Shown in pieces: positions 20,212-28,825 of a DNA stretch of 55,737 nt. Position numbers and translations under genes: made by a program. The stretch covers positions 1 through 55,737 of the forward strand of contig JWZX01003112.1 of NCBI GenBank assembly GCA_001275005.1. The letters are read 5' to 3'. The notes beneath the pieces were generated by a model. The model was not told the origin of the DNA. It did not search any database and was given only the letters and a program-made list of their open reading frames with translations. Within the stretch, counting starts at the first letter, position 1. The number at the start of each line of letters is the position of its first letter. Origin of the DNA: Chrysochromulina tobinii. Taxonomy: Eukaryota; Haptophyta; Prymnesiales; Chrysochromulinaceae.

Positions 20212-20414
20212 GTTTGTAGCGATGGAATTGGGTGAATGTACCGGGTGTAAGTTGGCCTGCGGAATTCGGTCTGCAAAGGAGCAAAACGTACGTAAGATAC
20301 TCGACCCCTGAGCTGGATCCAAACCCGCATGTTAGGGCTCATTGATTGACGGAATGCATTTCGCGAATGCGGAACGGACGCAGCGATTAGCAGCGAGCGC
20401 AAACAGAAAATCGG

Positions 20415-22803
20415 ATGGCTTACATCGATGCGAGCGGTCTGCCGGACCCATTGCCCTTCCGCGTGGCGGGCGTCGGCTCTCTTCCAGGCTCGCCGCGGCA
20501 CGGCAAGGCTGCACCACCACCGACGGCATCGCCACGCTCGACGCGCTACGTGTGGAACCGGAGCGGCATGTGGGTCGAGGAGGAGCCCGCCCTAATGGGC
20601 GGCCACAAGATGCCGACCGCGCCCAAGTCGGGCAGCACGGTGCGCCGCGGAAGCCACCGCGCGCACATGCTGTCGCGCTCCGATCCAGCGGCCGCACCAC
20701 TGCCCAAGGAAAGCAGCAGCCTGCCGCCCATCTCGGGCATGCTCGAGGGAGGCGCGACAACGGAGACCGAGCTATGGACGGAGGTGGTGCTGCCCGCGGT
20801 GACGTGGCTGTACGGCTGGGTCGAGTGGCAGGTGGACTCGAGGCACCATAGGATGCCCTCGATCGTCGAGCGTGAGCACCGTACCGCCTTCAGCCTCGCG
20901 ACCGAGCGTGTCGCCGATGCGATCCGCGCGACGCCCGACCGGCTCGCCGCATGCATTTGGCGAGCGATGGTGGCGCTGCTGAGCCACTTTGTGGAGCGGG
21001 TGTACCCGGTCTTTGGCGCCTTCGAGCGGATGCAGCTCGAGCTGCAGCACACGCGCTCCCGGCTCGATGAACTCCTCGCCGCCCGCGGAGTCGCGGTGGA
21101 CGCATTCGACCAAAGTAGGAAGAACGACCCTCCAAACACGGCGGCGGAGGCGGCGGCAGACGAGGCGGCAGCAGCGCGCGCGTCCCTGCAAACCCCCGAC
21201 GGACCGCGCGCCGCGAACGTCAGCGGCGGCGTCGCCGTCTCGACCCTCATCGGGGCGCCCGACGCGTCGTACCGGGCGTCTGACAGTGGGCGAAACCGCC
21301 GGTTGAGCAGCCACGAGTTCCACAGCGACGCCGAGCTCCGTGCGGCGCATGCGGAGATCGACGAGCTCAAGCAGAAGCTGCTTGGGGCACAGCGCGACCT
21401 CCTCATCGAACGCAACCAGAAGGCGTATGCCGAGCAGAGGCTGTCGAAGCAGAAGGCAGTACAGTTCGCCGAGGGCGGCGGTCTGAGCACCAGCAGCGCG
21501 CCTGGGGCACCGCCTGGGCTGCATCGTCAGAATACGCTCCGGCTAATCGAGGACGATGTGGTGGAGCGGCTCGAGGCTGAGCTTGACGAGGAGCGCAAGC
21601 AGCGACGGGTCCTCGAGAAGCTCAAGAAGCACCTCGCCGCGCAGATGGGCGACGCGTACATGCAGCGGCTGCTCATGACGCTCGGAGCGGAGGATGGCGC
21701 CGTCGCGGGCGCCGATGAGGAGGGCGCTGGCGCCGACGCGCGCGCCGACGTGGGCACCCAGGTGGACGAGGTCGAGATTGAATCTGGAGGTGCGGTGCTC
21801 GAGATCGAATCTGGAGGTGCGGAGGGCGAGGAGGAGGGCGACGACGAGGGCGTCGAGGGCGAGGAGGAGAGATTCGATCTCGATCTCGGCACCTCCAGAT
21901 TCGATCTCGAGGGCGAGGAGGCGAGCAGCGGCGGCGGAGCGGAGCGCCGTGGTGGGCGCAAGGGACGTTACCGGTCAGATGTGCGCAGCTACAATCCGAA
22001 AGGTCAGAAGAAGGCTCTGTCTCTGGGCAGCGGCGGCGAAGGTGTTCTTCGGCTGCAAGGGGCTGTGGTGCACTCGACGATCCGCATCATGTACGACGCG
22101 AAGCTCAAGCGGGATGCCGTCGACGAGCTCGAGCATCGGACCAAGGTGGAGCTCGGCGCCTTCGTGCTTGATTGGTACTCCCAGCGCCACGGGATCCATC
22201 AGATAGCGAGCAAGCACCTGCAGCAGTTCCGAGAGGGCGTGAAGAGTTCCACCGTCGCCGGCTCACGCCGCACCTTCCTCTTCGGCGCCTTCGCGGGCTA
22301 CTTCCCTTTTTTGGGCGACACGTCACTCACGATGCGCGAGCCGACGACGCTCCAGGTGAGGCAGCGTTGATTGCCTCTGATGACCGACCTTGCATGCATG
22401 TGCTCACCACAGCGCTCTCGACCTGCTCCGGCGACGCTCCAGTTCTTTTTGGACTTTGAGCGCAAGGCGGTGCGCGCGGCGGGCGGCGACGAGCGCACGT
22501 CGGAGGACAGCTCGATTTGGCTACCAATCGACCGCGCCGTCGAGCTGATGCGCAACGAGTTCCGTAACGCGCGCGCGCCCGACATCGCGAAGGCGACGCT
22601 CGAGATCGAGGATCTCGTGCGCCTGCCGAACGAGATTATCGAGTACTCGAAACGGTTCAGTTCCATGATGGCCGCCGGTGAGTCGAGCGCCAAGGCTGGC
22701 GCCGCGGGCGTCGCTGCCGCCAAGGCCGACGTGTCCGCCCGACTCAGTGGATGTACGGTCGCTGCGCCCTCCTCCGCCGCCTCCGCCGCCCGCTCCTCCG
22801 CCG

Positions 22804-22836
<33 letters not shown>

Positions 22837-24426
22837 CCGCCGACAGCGAGCTGTACGCGGGTCTGGAGCCTGCACTCGCATCGTCGCTGCACTCGATGCT
22901 GCACGACCGGCAGGGCCTCGAAGTCCTCGACCAAAAGGGGACCGACGAGAAGGAGAAGGTGCTCCCAGCGACGCGACGAAGCCCTCGTGCATGCAAGTGC
23001 TCACCACGGCGCCGTGCTCCCTTTTGCACAGGTGCTCCAGCGACGCGACGAGGCCCTCGTGCAGAACAAGGTCTTACGCGCCCTCTCGCGTCGTGGACTC
23101 TCCTTGAGGGAGCTCTTCCACCTGCTCGATACGAATGGCGATGGGGAGATCGACCCCTCCGAGTTCGTCAAGGGCGTGCAGGTGTGATGAGCGCGCGCTG
23201 AGAAGGATCGCTGAGTGCCATGGCGTGATGATCGCTGAGTGCGACGGATTGGCGCGAGATCGCATGCGAGTGCTCATCACGGCGCGAGATCGCATGTAAG
23301 TGCTCACCACGGCGCGAGTTCGCATGCAAGTGCTCACGACGGCGCGATATTGCATGCCCCGCAGGAGCTCGAGGGATGTCTGAGCGTCTCTCAAGTCGAG
23401 CGGCTGATGACCATCATCGACACCGACCACAGCGGCACCATTGACTTCCACGAGCTCGCCAAAGGGCTTCAGAAGATCGACCTGCGCGTCGAGGTGAGCG
23501 CGCCTCATGGGTACCCTCTGGGCCCCCCACCCTCTGCTTGCCCCTGCTTGCCTCTGATTGCCCCTGCTTGCCTCTGATGGCCTTCCCCTTGATCGAGCGC
23601 AGGTGTACGAGTATATGCTCGTGGTGATGCGCCTCTATTCCGCCGAGATGGCGCGCACGGCCCAGCTGCTTCGCGCTCGCTTCGATCAGGCACGCGCTGA
23701 TGTGGCCACCCAAGCCGCCAAGGACATTGACCTGGCCAAGGATCCCGCAGCCAAGGTGGCCGCCGCTAAGGCCGCCACCGCCATCGCGGAGCTCACGGCC
23801 AACGGCCAGCTGCCTGCCGAGGCAGTCAAGACACTTCTCAAGCAGCTCGACGCTCCCTTTGCGCCGGTACGACTGATGACGACTGATGACGACTGATGAC
23901 GACTGATGACGACTGATGACGACTGATGACGACTGATGACGACTGATGACGACTGATGACGCTCCCTTTGCGCCGGTACGACCGAGTGGATTCAGTTGGG
24001 GAGTGATGACCTCATGAGTTCCCGTATGTGCCTCGGGGTGCCTCTGAGTGCTTCCCTGATTGCACCCCTCATTAGGCGGACGCTAGCCGACTCATTCACG
24101 AGATGGGAAGGGATTCACTGCCGGCTGGCGCCGGCGGAGCCCCGAACGCGAGCAAACGCGCCTCTGAGCGCCTCTCCCTTGCACCCGATGTTGGGGGTGC
24201 GCCGCTCACGCTACCGATCAATCGCGACGCCTTCACACGCGTGTGCATCGCCAACGGGTTCACTGCACTGCAGAGCTCCGCGTTCAAGGAGATGGGGCAG
24301 GCCATCCAGTCCTCGGTCAACGCTATGATGGTCGCGAGCTCCTTCGTGCGCAAGCTCCCCTTTGGCAAGAAGAAGACGCTGCCGCCGGACGCGGGCGGAC
24401 CACTGATGACCACTGATGACCACTGA
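20415..24426 (+). CDS. Large coiled-coil protein with two EF-hands
   Basis: Six exons: 20415-22355, 22443-22958, 23032-23181, 23365-23493, 23603-23866 and 24076-24426. Every exon length is divisible by three, giving 1116 residues. The order is a disordered N-terminus, a helical region (WLYGWVEWQVDSRHHRMPS, FVERVYPVFGAFERMQLELQ), and long coiled coils (DELKQKLLGAQRDLLIERNQ, LEAELDEERKQRRVLEKLKK). An acidic stretch and a conserved-looking block (HSTIRIMYDAKLKRDAVDEL, FLFGAFAGYFPFLGDTSL) follow. EF-hands are DTNGDGEIDPSEF and DTDHSGTIDFHEL, both with good Ca2+ loops. The end is INRDAFTRVCIANGFTALQ. I cannot name the family; a calcium-responsive cytoskeletal or flagellar role is only a guess. The 3' end is uncertain because decamer repeats begin at 24405 within the last codons. 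Confidence 0.75.
22356..22442 (+). mobile_element. Introner-like element in the EF-hand gene
   Basis: 87 bp, phase 0. It contains TTGCATGCATGTGCTCACCA. The exon end CGACGCTCCAG is repeated exactly as the intron end. Confidence 0.82.
22959..23031 (+). mobile_element. Introner-like element in the EF-hand gene
   Basis: 73 bp, phase 0. The first about 32 bases copy the next exon start (GTGCTCC, AGCGACGCGACGA, GCCCTCGTGCA) with a one-base insertion. Then GCATGCAAGTGCTCACCACG, GCGCC and CCCTTTTGCACAG. Confidence 0.88.
23182..23364 (+). repeat. Intron with tandem copies of the introner core
   Basis: Three and a half tandem units of about 30 bp, CGCGAGATCGCATGCAAGTG plus CTCACCACGG, between about 23251 and 23357. 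The intron ends TTGCATGCCCCGCAG. Phase 0. Confidence 0.85.
23494..23602 (+). repeat. Intron in the EF-hand gene with short CTGATTGCC-like units
   Basis: 109 bp, GTGAGC to GAGCGCAG, phase 0. The middle has TGCTTGCCCCTGCTTGCC and CTGATTGCCC units. Confidence 0.75.
23867..24075 (+). repeat. Intron with CTGATGACGA array and copied exon end
   Basis: Nine units of CTGATGACGA near 23872-23958. They are followed by a second copy of the exon end plus donor (GACGCTCCCTTTGCGCCGGT, true copy at 23850, second at about 23957). Acceptor CTCATTAG at 24075. Phase 0. Confidence 0.8.
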
Positions 24427-24964
24427 TGACCACTGATGACCATTGATGACCGCCGGACGTGGGCAGACCAGCACCGGCCGAAGCCACCTAATTTGGTCCA
24501 AAAGGAGACGCCACCGGCGGACGCTGGCACGGGACGAGGCCGAGCGCCTCCGGCCTGAGGTTGTGAGCCCAACAGAGAAGAAGGCACGGTATACGGAGTA
24601 GCATGTGGATTCCTGCAGCATGTGGGAACGTAGAGTACACAGGTCCGCCGCGCGTGCGCACAGCCTTTCGGCATGGGCCTTTCGGACACGTTACTGCTTA
24701 CTCAGCGAGTGTTCGACTCTTGGCTTAACGTGAAACGTCGTACACGTTACTCAGTCGAGAGTACCGAAAGATATAGATAAACGCCGTCCGTGGCGTGCCC
24801 GTAACGTAACGGTATGCCCACCAGCGCACGGTCGACATCGCGGAGAACGCACGCACGACGGCGAGCGCGAGGCCGACGCGGGCCGACGGCGACGTTCCGC
24901 TTAAGTAACGAAAGTGCTCTAAGGGATGGCGCGCGCCCTCGGCATTACAGTAAAGATTGCAGTC
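24427..24964. other. Intergenic between convergent genes
   Basis: Starts with the tail of a CTGATGACCA array and a degraded second copy of CCGCCGGACG-x-GGGC (true copy near 24382). The rest shows nothing I recognise. Confidence 0.6.
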
Positions 24965-27000
24965 TTAAGCCCTGAGATTCGAATCGGAGTGCTCGAGCCT
25001 TGCGACGAGCGCGGGCGCGTGCTGAGCGAGCGTCGCCGCATTCAGCTTGCCAAGAGTCGCGACCGCAGCCTTACGCACACTCGACACGGAGTCCTCGAGC
25101 CTTGCGACGAGGGCGGGCGCGTACTGAGCGAGCGTCGCCGCATCCAGCTGGCCAAGAGTCGAGACCACCGCACAACGCACACCCGAATCGGAGTCCTCGA
25201 GCCTTGCGACGAGCGCGGGCGCGTGCTGAGCGAGCGTCGCCGCATCCAGCTGGCCAAGAGTCGAGACCGCCGCCTCACGCACACTCCAATAGGTGTGCAC
25301 GAGCCTTGCAACGAGCGCGGGCGCGTGCTGAGCGAGCGTCGCCACATCCAGCTGGCCAAGAGTCGAGACCGCCGCCTCACGCACATCCCAATCGGAGTCC
25401 TCGAGCCTTGCGACGAGCGCGGGCGCGTGCGGAGCGAGCGTCGCCGCATCCAGCTTGCCAAGAGTCGAGACCGCCGCACAACGCACATGCCAATCGGAGT
25501 CCTTGAGCCTTGCGACGAGCACGGTCGCGTGCTGAGCGAGCGTCGCCGCATCCAGCTGGCCAAGAGTCGAGACCGCCGCACAACGCACACTCCACACGGA
25601 GTCCTCGAGCCTTGCGAGGATCGCGGGCGCGTGCTGAGCGAGCGTCGCCGCATCCAGCTGGCCAAGAGTCGAGACCGCCGCACAACGCACATCCGAATCC
25701 GAGTCCTCGAGCCTTGCGACGAGCGCGGGCGCGTGCGGAGCGAGCGTCGCCGCATTCAGCTTGCCAAGAGTCGAGACCGCCGCCTTACGCACACCCGACT
25801 CGGAGTGCTCGAGCCTTGCGAGGATCGCGGGCGCGTGCTGAGCGAGCGTCGCCGCATCCAGCTTGCCTAGAAGCGAGACCACCGCACAACGCACACCCCA
25901 ATCGGAGTGCTCGAGCCTTGCGACGAGCGCGGGCGCGTGCGGAGCGAGCGTCGCCGCATCCAGCTTGCCAAGAGTCGAGACCGCCGCCGTACGCACATCC
26001 GAATCAGAGTGCTCGAGCCTTGCGAGAATCGCGGGAGCGTGCCAATCGGAGTCCTCGAGCATTGCGAGAATCGCGGGCGCGTGCTGAGCGAGCGTCGCCG
26101 CATCCAGCTTGCCAAGAGTCGAGACCGCCGCCTTACGCACACTCCACACGGAGTCCTCGAGCCTTGCGAGGAGCGCGGGCGCGTGCTGAGCGAGCGTCGC
26201 CGCATTCAGCTTGCCAAGAGTCGAGACCGCAGCCTTACGCACGTCCGTCTCGGAGTGCTCGAGCCTTGCGAGGATCGCGGGCGCGTGCTGAGCGAGCGTC
26301 GCCACATCCAGCTGGCCAAGAGTCGAGACCGCCGCCGTACGCACATCAGAATCGGAGTCCTCGAGCCTTGCGAGGAGCGCGGGCGCGTGCTGAGCGAGCG
26401 TCGCCGCATCCAGCTGGCCAAGAGTCGAGACCGCCGCACAACGCACATCCGAATCCGAGTCCTCGAGCCTTGCGAGGATCGCGGGCGCGTGCTGAGCGAG
26501 CGTCGCCGCATTCAGCTTGCCAAGTGTCAAGACCGCCGCCTTACGCACACCCGACTCGGAGTGCTCGAGCCTTGCGACGAGCGCGGGCGCGTGCGGAGCG
26601 AGCGTCGCCGCATCCAGCTGGCCAAGAGTCGAGACCGCCGCCTCACGCACATCCGTCTCGGAGTCCTCGAGCCTTGCGACGAGCGCGGGCGCGTGCTGAG
26701 CGAGCGTCGCCGCATCCAGCTTGCCAAGAGTCGAGACCGCCGCCTTACGCACACTCCACACGGAGTCCTCGAGCCTTGCGAGGATCGCGGGCGCGTGCTG
26801 AGCGAGCGTCGCCGCATTCAGCTTGCCAAGTGTCGAGACCGCCGCCTCACGCACATCCCAATCGGAGTCCTCGAGCCTTGCGACGAGCGCGGGCGCGTGC
26901 GGAGCGAGCGTCGCCGCATCAAGCTGGCCAAGAGTCGAGACCGCCTCCCTACGCACACTCCAATCGGAGTGCTCGAGCCTTGCGAGCGCCTCGACAACCT
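24965..27000 (-). repeat. 102-bp HEAT-coding tandem array (paralogue)
   Basis: About 20 units of the same repeat as 45170-47880, in the opposite orientation. Confidence 0.92.
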
Positions 27001-27397
27001 CCGGTGTGAATGCGGCCATCGTATATTCAAGCGCCGTCGCCGCCGCTTTTCGCTCCTCGCCAGCGGCGACGGCCTCCTCGGCTTTTTCTCCGGCTGGTTG
27101 CAAGTGCATGAACAACGAGAGCCACTCGGAGACTCCTTGCCGCGGATAGAACCGCAGCCGCTCGTTCAACTGTTTGTTCTCACCCCTTAATCTCTCGACC
27201 TCGTCCCTGAGCCGTTCGACATCCTTGCGCAGCTTCTCGAGTTCTTCTGAACAGTCTGCGCTGTTCGCGGCAACCGTTGGTGGCGCCGCGCTGGGGCTGT
27301 CACCGGCGGCGCAAGTCTCCGAACCGAGCGCCGAGTCCTGCTCCAGCAGGGTCAAGCCCTTGACACTGCTCGACAACGCGCGGAAGCTATGCTGCAT
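24965..27397 (-). CDS. HEAT-repeat protein with N-terminal coiled coil
   Basis: Single exon of 810 residues from the ATG at 27397. Residues about 50-95 are a coiled coil (EELEKLRKDVERLRDEVERL). From about residue 135 to the end there are about 20 near-identical HEAT units of 34 residues (102 bp) with the pattern DSDWDVREAAVSTLGKLDAA, TLAQHAPAILARLE. One unit is internally deleted (LEDSDWHAPAILARLEHSDS). It is a clear paralogue of the gene at 43693-47943. It shares the first about 110 residues, the repeats and about 77 bp upstream, but lacks the about 300-residue middle domain. HEAT arrays bind other proteins; the partner is unknown. The high identity among repeats implies recent expansion or gene conversion. 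Confidence 0.88.
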   Translation of the reverse strand: MQHSFRALSSSVKGLTLLEQDSALGSETCAAGDSPSAAPPTVAANSADCSEELEKLRKDVERLRDEVERLRGENKQLNERLRFYPRQGVSEWLSLFMHLQPAGEKAEEAVAAGEERKAAATALEYTMAAFTPEVVEALARLEHSDWSVRREAVSTLGQLDAATLAPHAPALVARLEDSDWDVREAAVSTLGKLNAATLAQHAPAILARLEDSVWSVRKAAVSTLGKLDAATLAQHAPALVARLEDSETDVREAAVSTLGQLDAATLAPHAPALVARLEHSESGVRKAAVLTLGKLNAATLAQHAPAILARLEDSDSDVRCAAVSTLGQLDAATLAQHAPALLARLEDSDSDVRTAAVSTLGQLDVATLAQHAPAILARLEHSETDVRKAAVSTLGKLNAATLAQHAPALLARLEDSVWSVRKAAVSTLGKLDAATLAQHAPAILAMLEDSDWHAPAILARLEHSDSDVRTAAVSTLGKLDAATLAPHAPALVARLEHSDWGVRCAVVSLLGKLDAATLAQHAPAILARLEHSESGVRKAAVSTLGKLNAATLAPHAPALVARLEDSDSDVRCAAVSTLGQLDAATLAQHAPAILARLEDSVWSVRCAAVSTLGQLDAATLAQHATVLVARLKDSDWHVRCAAVSTLGKLDAATLAPHAPALVARLEDSDWDVREAAVSTLGQLDVATLAQHAPALVARLVHTYWSVREAAVSTLGQLDAATLAQHAPALVARLEDSDSGVRCAVVSTLGQLDAATLAQYAPALVARLEDSVSSVRKAAVATLGKLNAATLAQHAPALVARLEHSDSNLRA

Positions 27398-27497
27398 TGT
27401 CCGCGACCCCGGACGTATGGCAAGACAGGACCGCTTTGGGGATGTCGGTTGCTAAGTTTGCGCCACGTGTGACAGACAGTTTCGTCAGAAAGTAGAC

Positions 27498-27574
27498 AGT
27501 TTCGTCGCGGTTCAGCCTCAACTTCGGGTGTATTCTGACCACCTGCATGGACTACAGCTGTACCTGGGCCTAGA
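27498..27574. repeat. Upstream block shared with the HEAT paralogue
   Basis: Reverse complement of 43555-43632 with only a few mismatches (CCAGGTACAGCTGTAGTCCA and CGAAGTTGAGGCTG are common). It lies about 100 bp upstream of the ATG at 27397 and about 60 bp upstream of that at 43693. It could be a shared promoter or the residue of the duplication. Confidence 0.85.
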
Positions 27575-27694
27575 AATTGTGTATGAAAAGACCAACTGCG
27601 ATGCGAAACGCGGTCCCCCGGTTTTCCCCCGGTCAGCTGGCGGCCGGCAGGACTAGCGACTACGGCAGGACTACGTGGGTCGGGTGGGGGGGCG

Positions 27695-28369
27695 TCAAAG
27701 AATCACACAGCTAGCCTGCCCTCCGTCCTCGCCGCGCTGTCGGATGGCATTCGAAGCGGCCAACTCGAGCACGCTCCTGGTCGGATCTACCATTGCGGGC
27801 AGAGTCGCCCCGGCGATCAGCAACTTCCGCACGACTTCTCCATGGCCTCGCTTCTGAGCGATGTCGATGGCGGAGACGGCGTTCGCCGTGACCGTCCTAG
27901 CGTCGACATCGGCGCCGGCGGAGATGAGCAGTGTGATGACATCCGCCTGCCCCCACGCGGCCGCGGCCATCAGGGGCGTAAAGCCCAAGAGCTTCGACGT
28001 GCCATTCGGATCCGCTCCGTTGAGGATGAGCTCCTTGGCCACCGACACGTGCCCTCGCTCAGCCGCGAGCATCAGTGCCGTCTTTTGACCAGAATCCATG
28101 GACGTGTCGGCAGGTACGCCCGAGGCCAAGAGTACACGTACCTTGGTCAGGTTGCCGCGGTCTATCTCCAACATGAGCTGCTCGCCGGTCATAGGCTGCT
28201 CAAACGAGGCCGGCTCTCCAGTGGCGGCGATGAGCCCTTGCTGCCTCGGAGCGACGACCTTAGTCCTGTATACAATGTCACCGTCGGATGTAGCGCTCAC
28301 CACCTCCCTGTTCAATGCGCGCACAGCCGAGATGCCACTGCCGCGCGGGCTGTGAGCGAGCGTCAGCAT
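27695..28369 (-). CDS. Ankyrin-repeat protein
   Basis: Single exon of about 224 residues; I chose the first ATG of the frame, at 28369. Ankyrin repeats are visible as GNLTKVRVLLASGVPADTSM, KTALMLAAERGHVSVAKELI, LNGADPNG, FTPLMAAAAWGQADVITLLI, SAGADVDA and AIDIAQKRGHGEVVRKLLIA. The N-terminal about 55 residues carry no recognised domain. Such proteins mediate protein binding; no partner is suggested by the neighbours. Confidence 0.82.
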   Translation of the reverse strand: MLTLAHSPRGSGISAVRALNREVVSATSDGDIVYRTKVVAPRQQGLIAATGEPASFEQPMTGEQLMLEIDRGNLTKVRVLLASGVPADTSMDSGQKTALMLAAERGHVSVAKELILNGADPNGTSKLLGFTPLMAAAAWGQADVITLLISAGADVDARTVTANAVSAIDIAQKRGHGEVVRKLLIAGATLPAMVDPTRSVLELAASNAIRQRGEDGGQASCVIL

Positions 28370-28825
28370 TGCCTGGACCCACACAAGGATTCAAGTCCAG
28401 TTTTTGCGGTGCACCCCAGGCAGGAAAGTTGGAAGAGGAGCTGTGTTTCGCATGCATGCTTGATAAACTCAGAGGCTGCGTGGTTTTGCTGGGCAATCGC
28501 GCGTTCAAAACGCATCGCGCGATGGCATCGGACCCCCGACCAAATCCGAAATCGAAGTGTGAGAGTATCGGCTGTCACAGGGAGGACCGGACTTCTTGCA
28601 TAATATTGTGATGTGAGTCTGTCCAATATTGCAGAGATAAGTCGTTAAGGACTTTTTGTTTACCGCAACAGTGTACGCCTACAACGAATGTACGTCAGAT
28701 GTACGTACTACTTACTTGTACTGCAGTAATACGCACTGCAATGTGCAAAGCGGCGGCGTGCCGTGTGCCATGCTTCTGCTCGGCTTCTCTGGCTGGCCTG
28801 CATGCTGGCCTGGCGCCTCCGGTTC
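28370..28825. other. Intergenic
   Basis: I see no supportable gene. GTACGTCAGATGTACGTACT near 28689 is a small inverted or direct repeat. Confidence 0.55.

Noticed and set aside
24405-24460. A further intron in the EF-hand gene
   Set aside because: CTGATGACCA units and a second CCGCCGGACG copy suggest one, but I could not find an acceptor leading to a convincing last exon, so I left the stop at 24424-24426.
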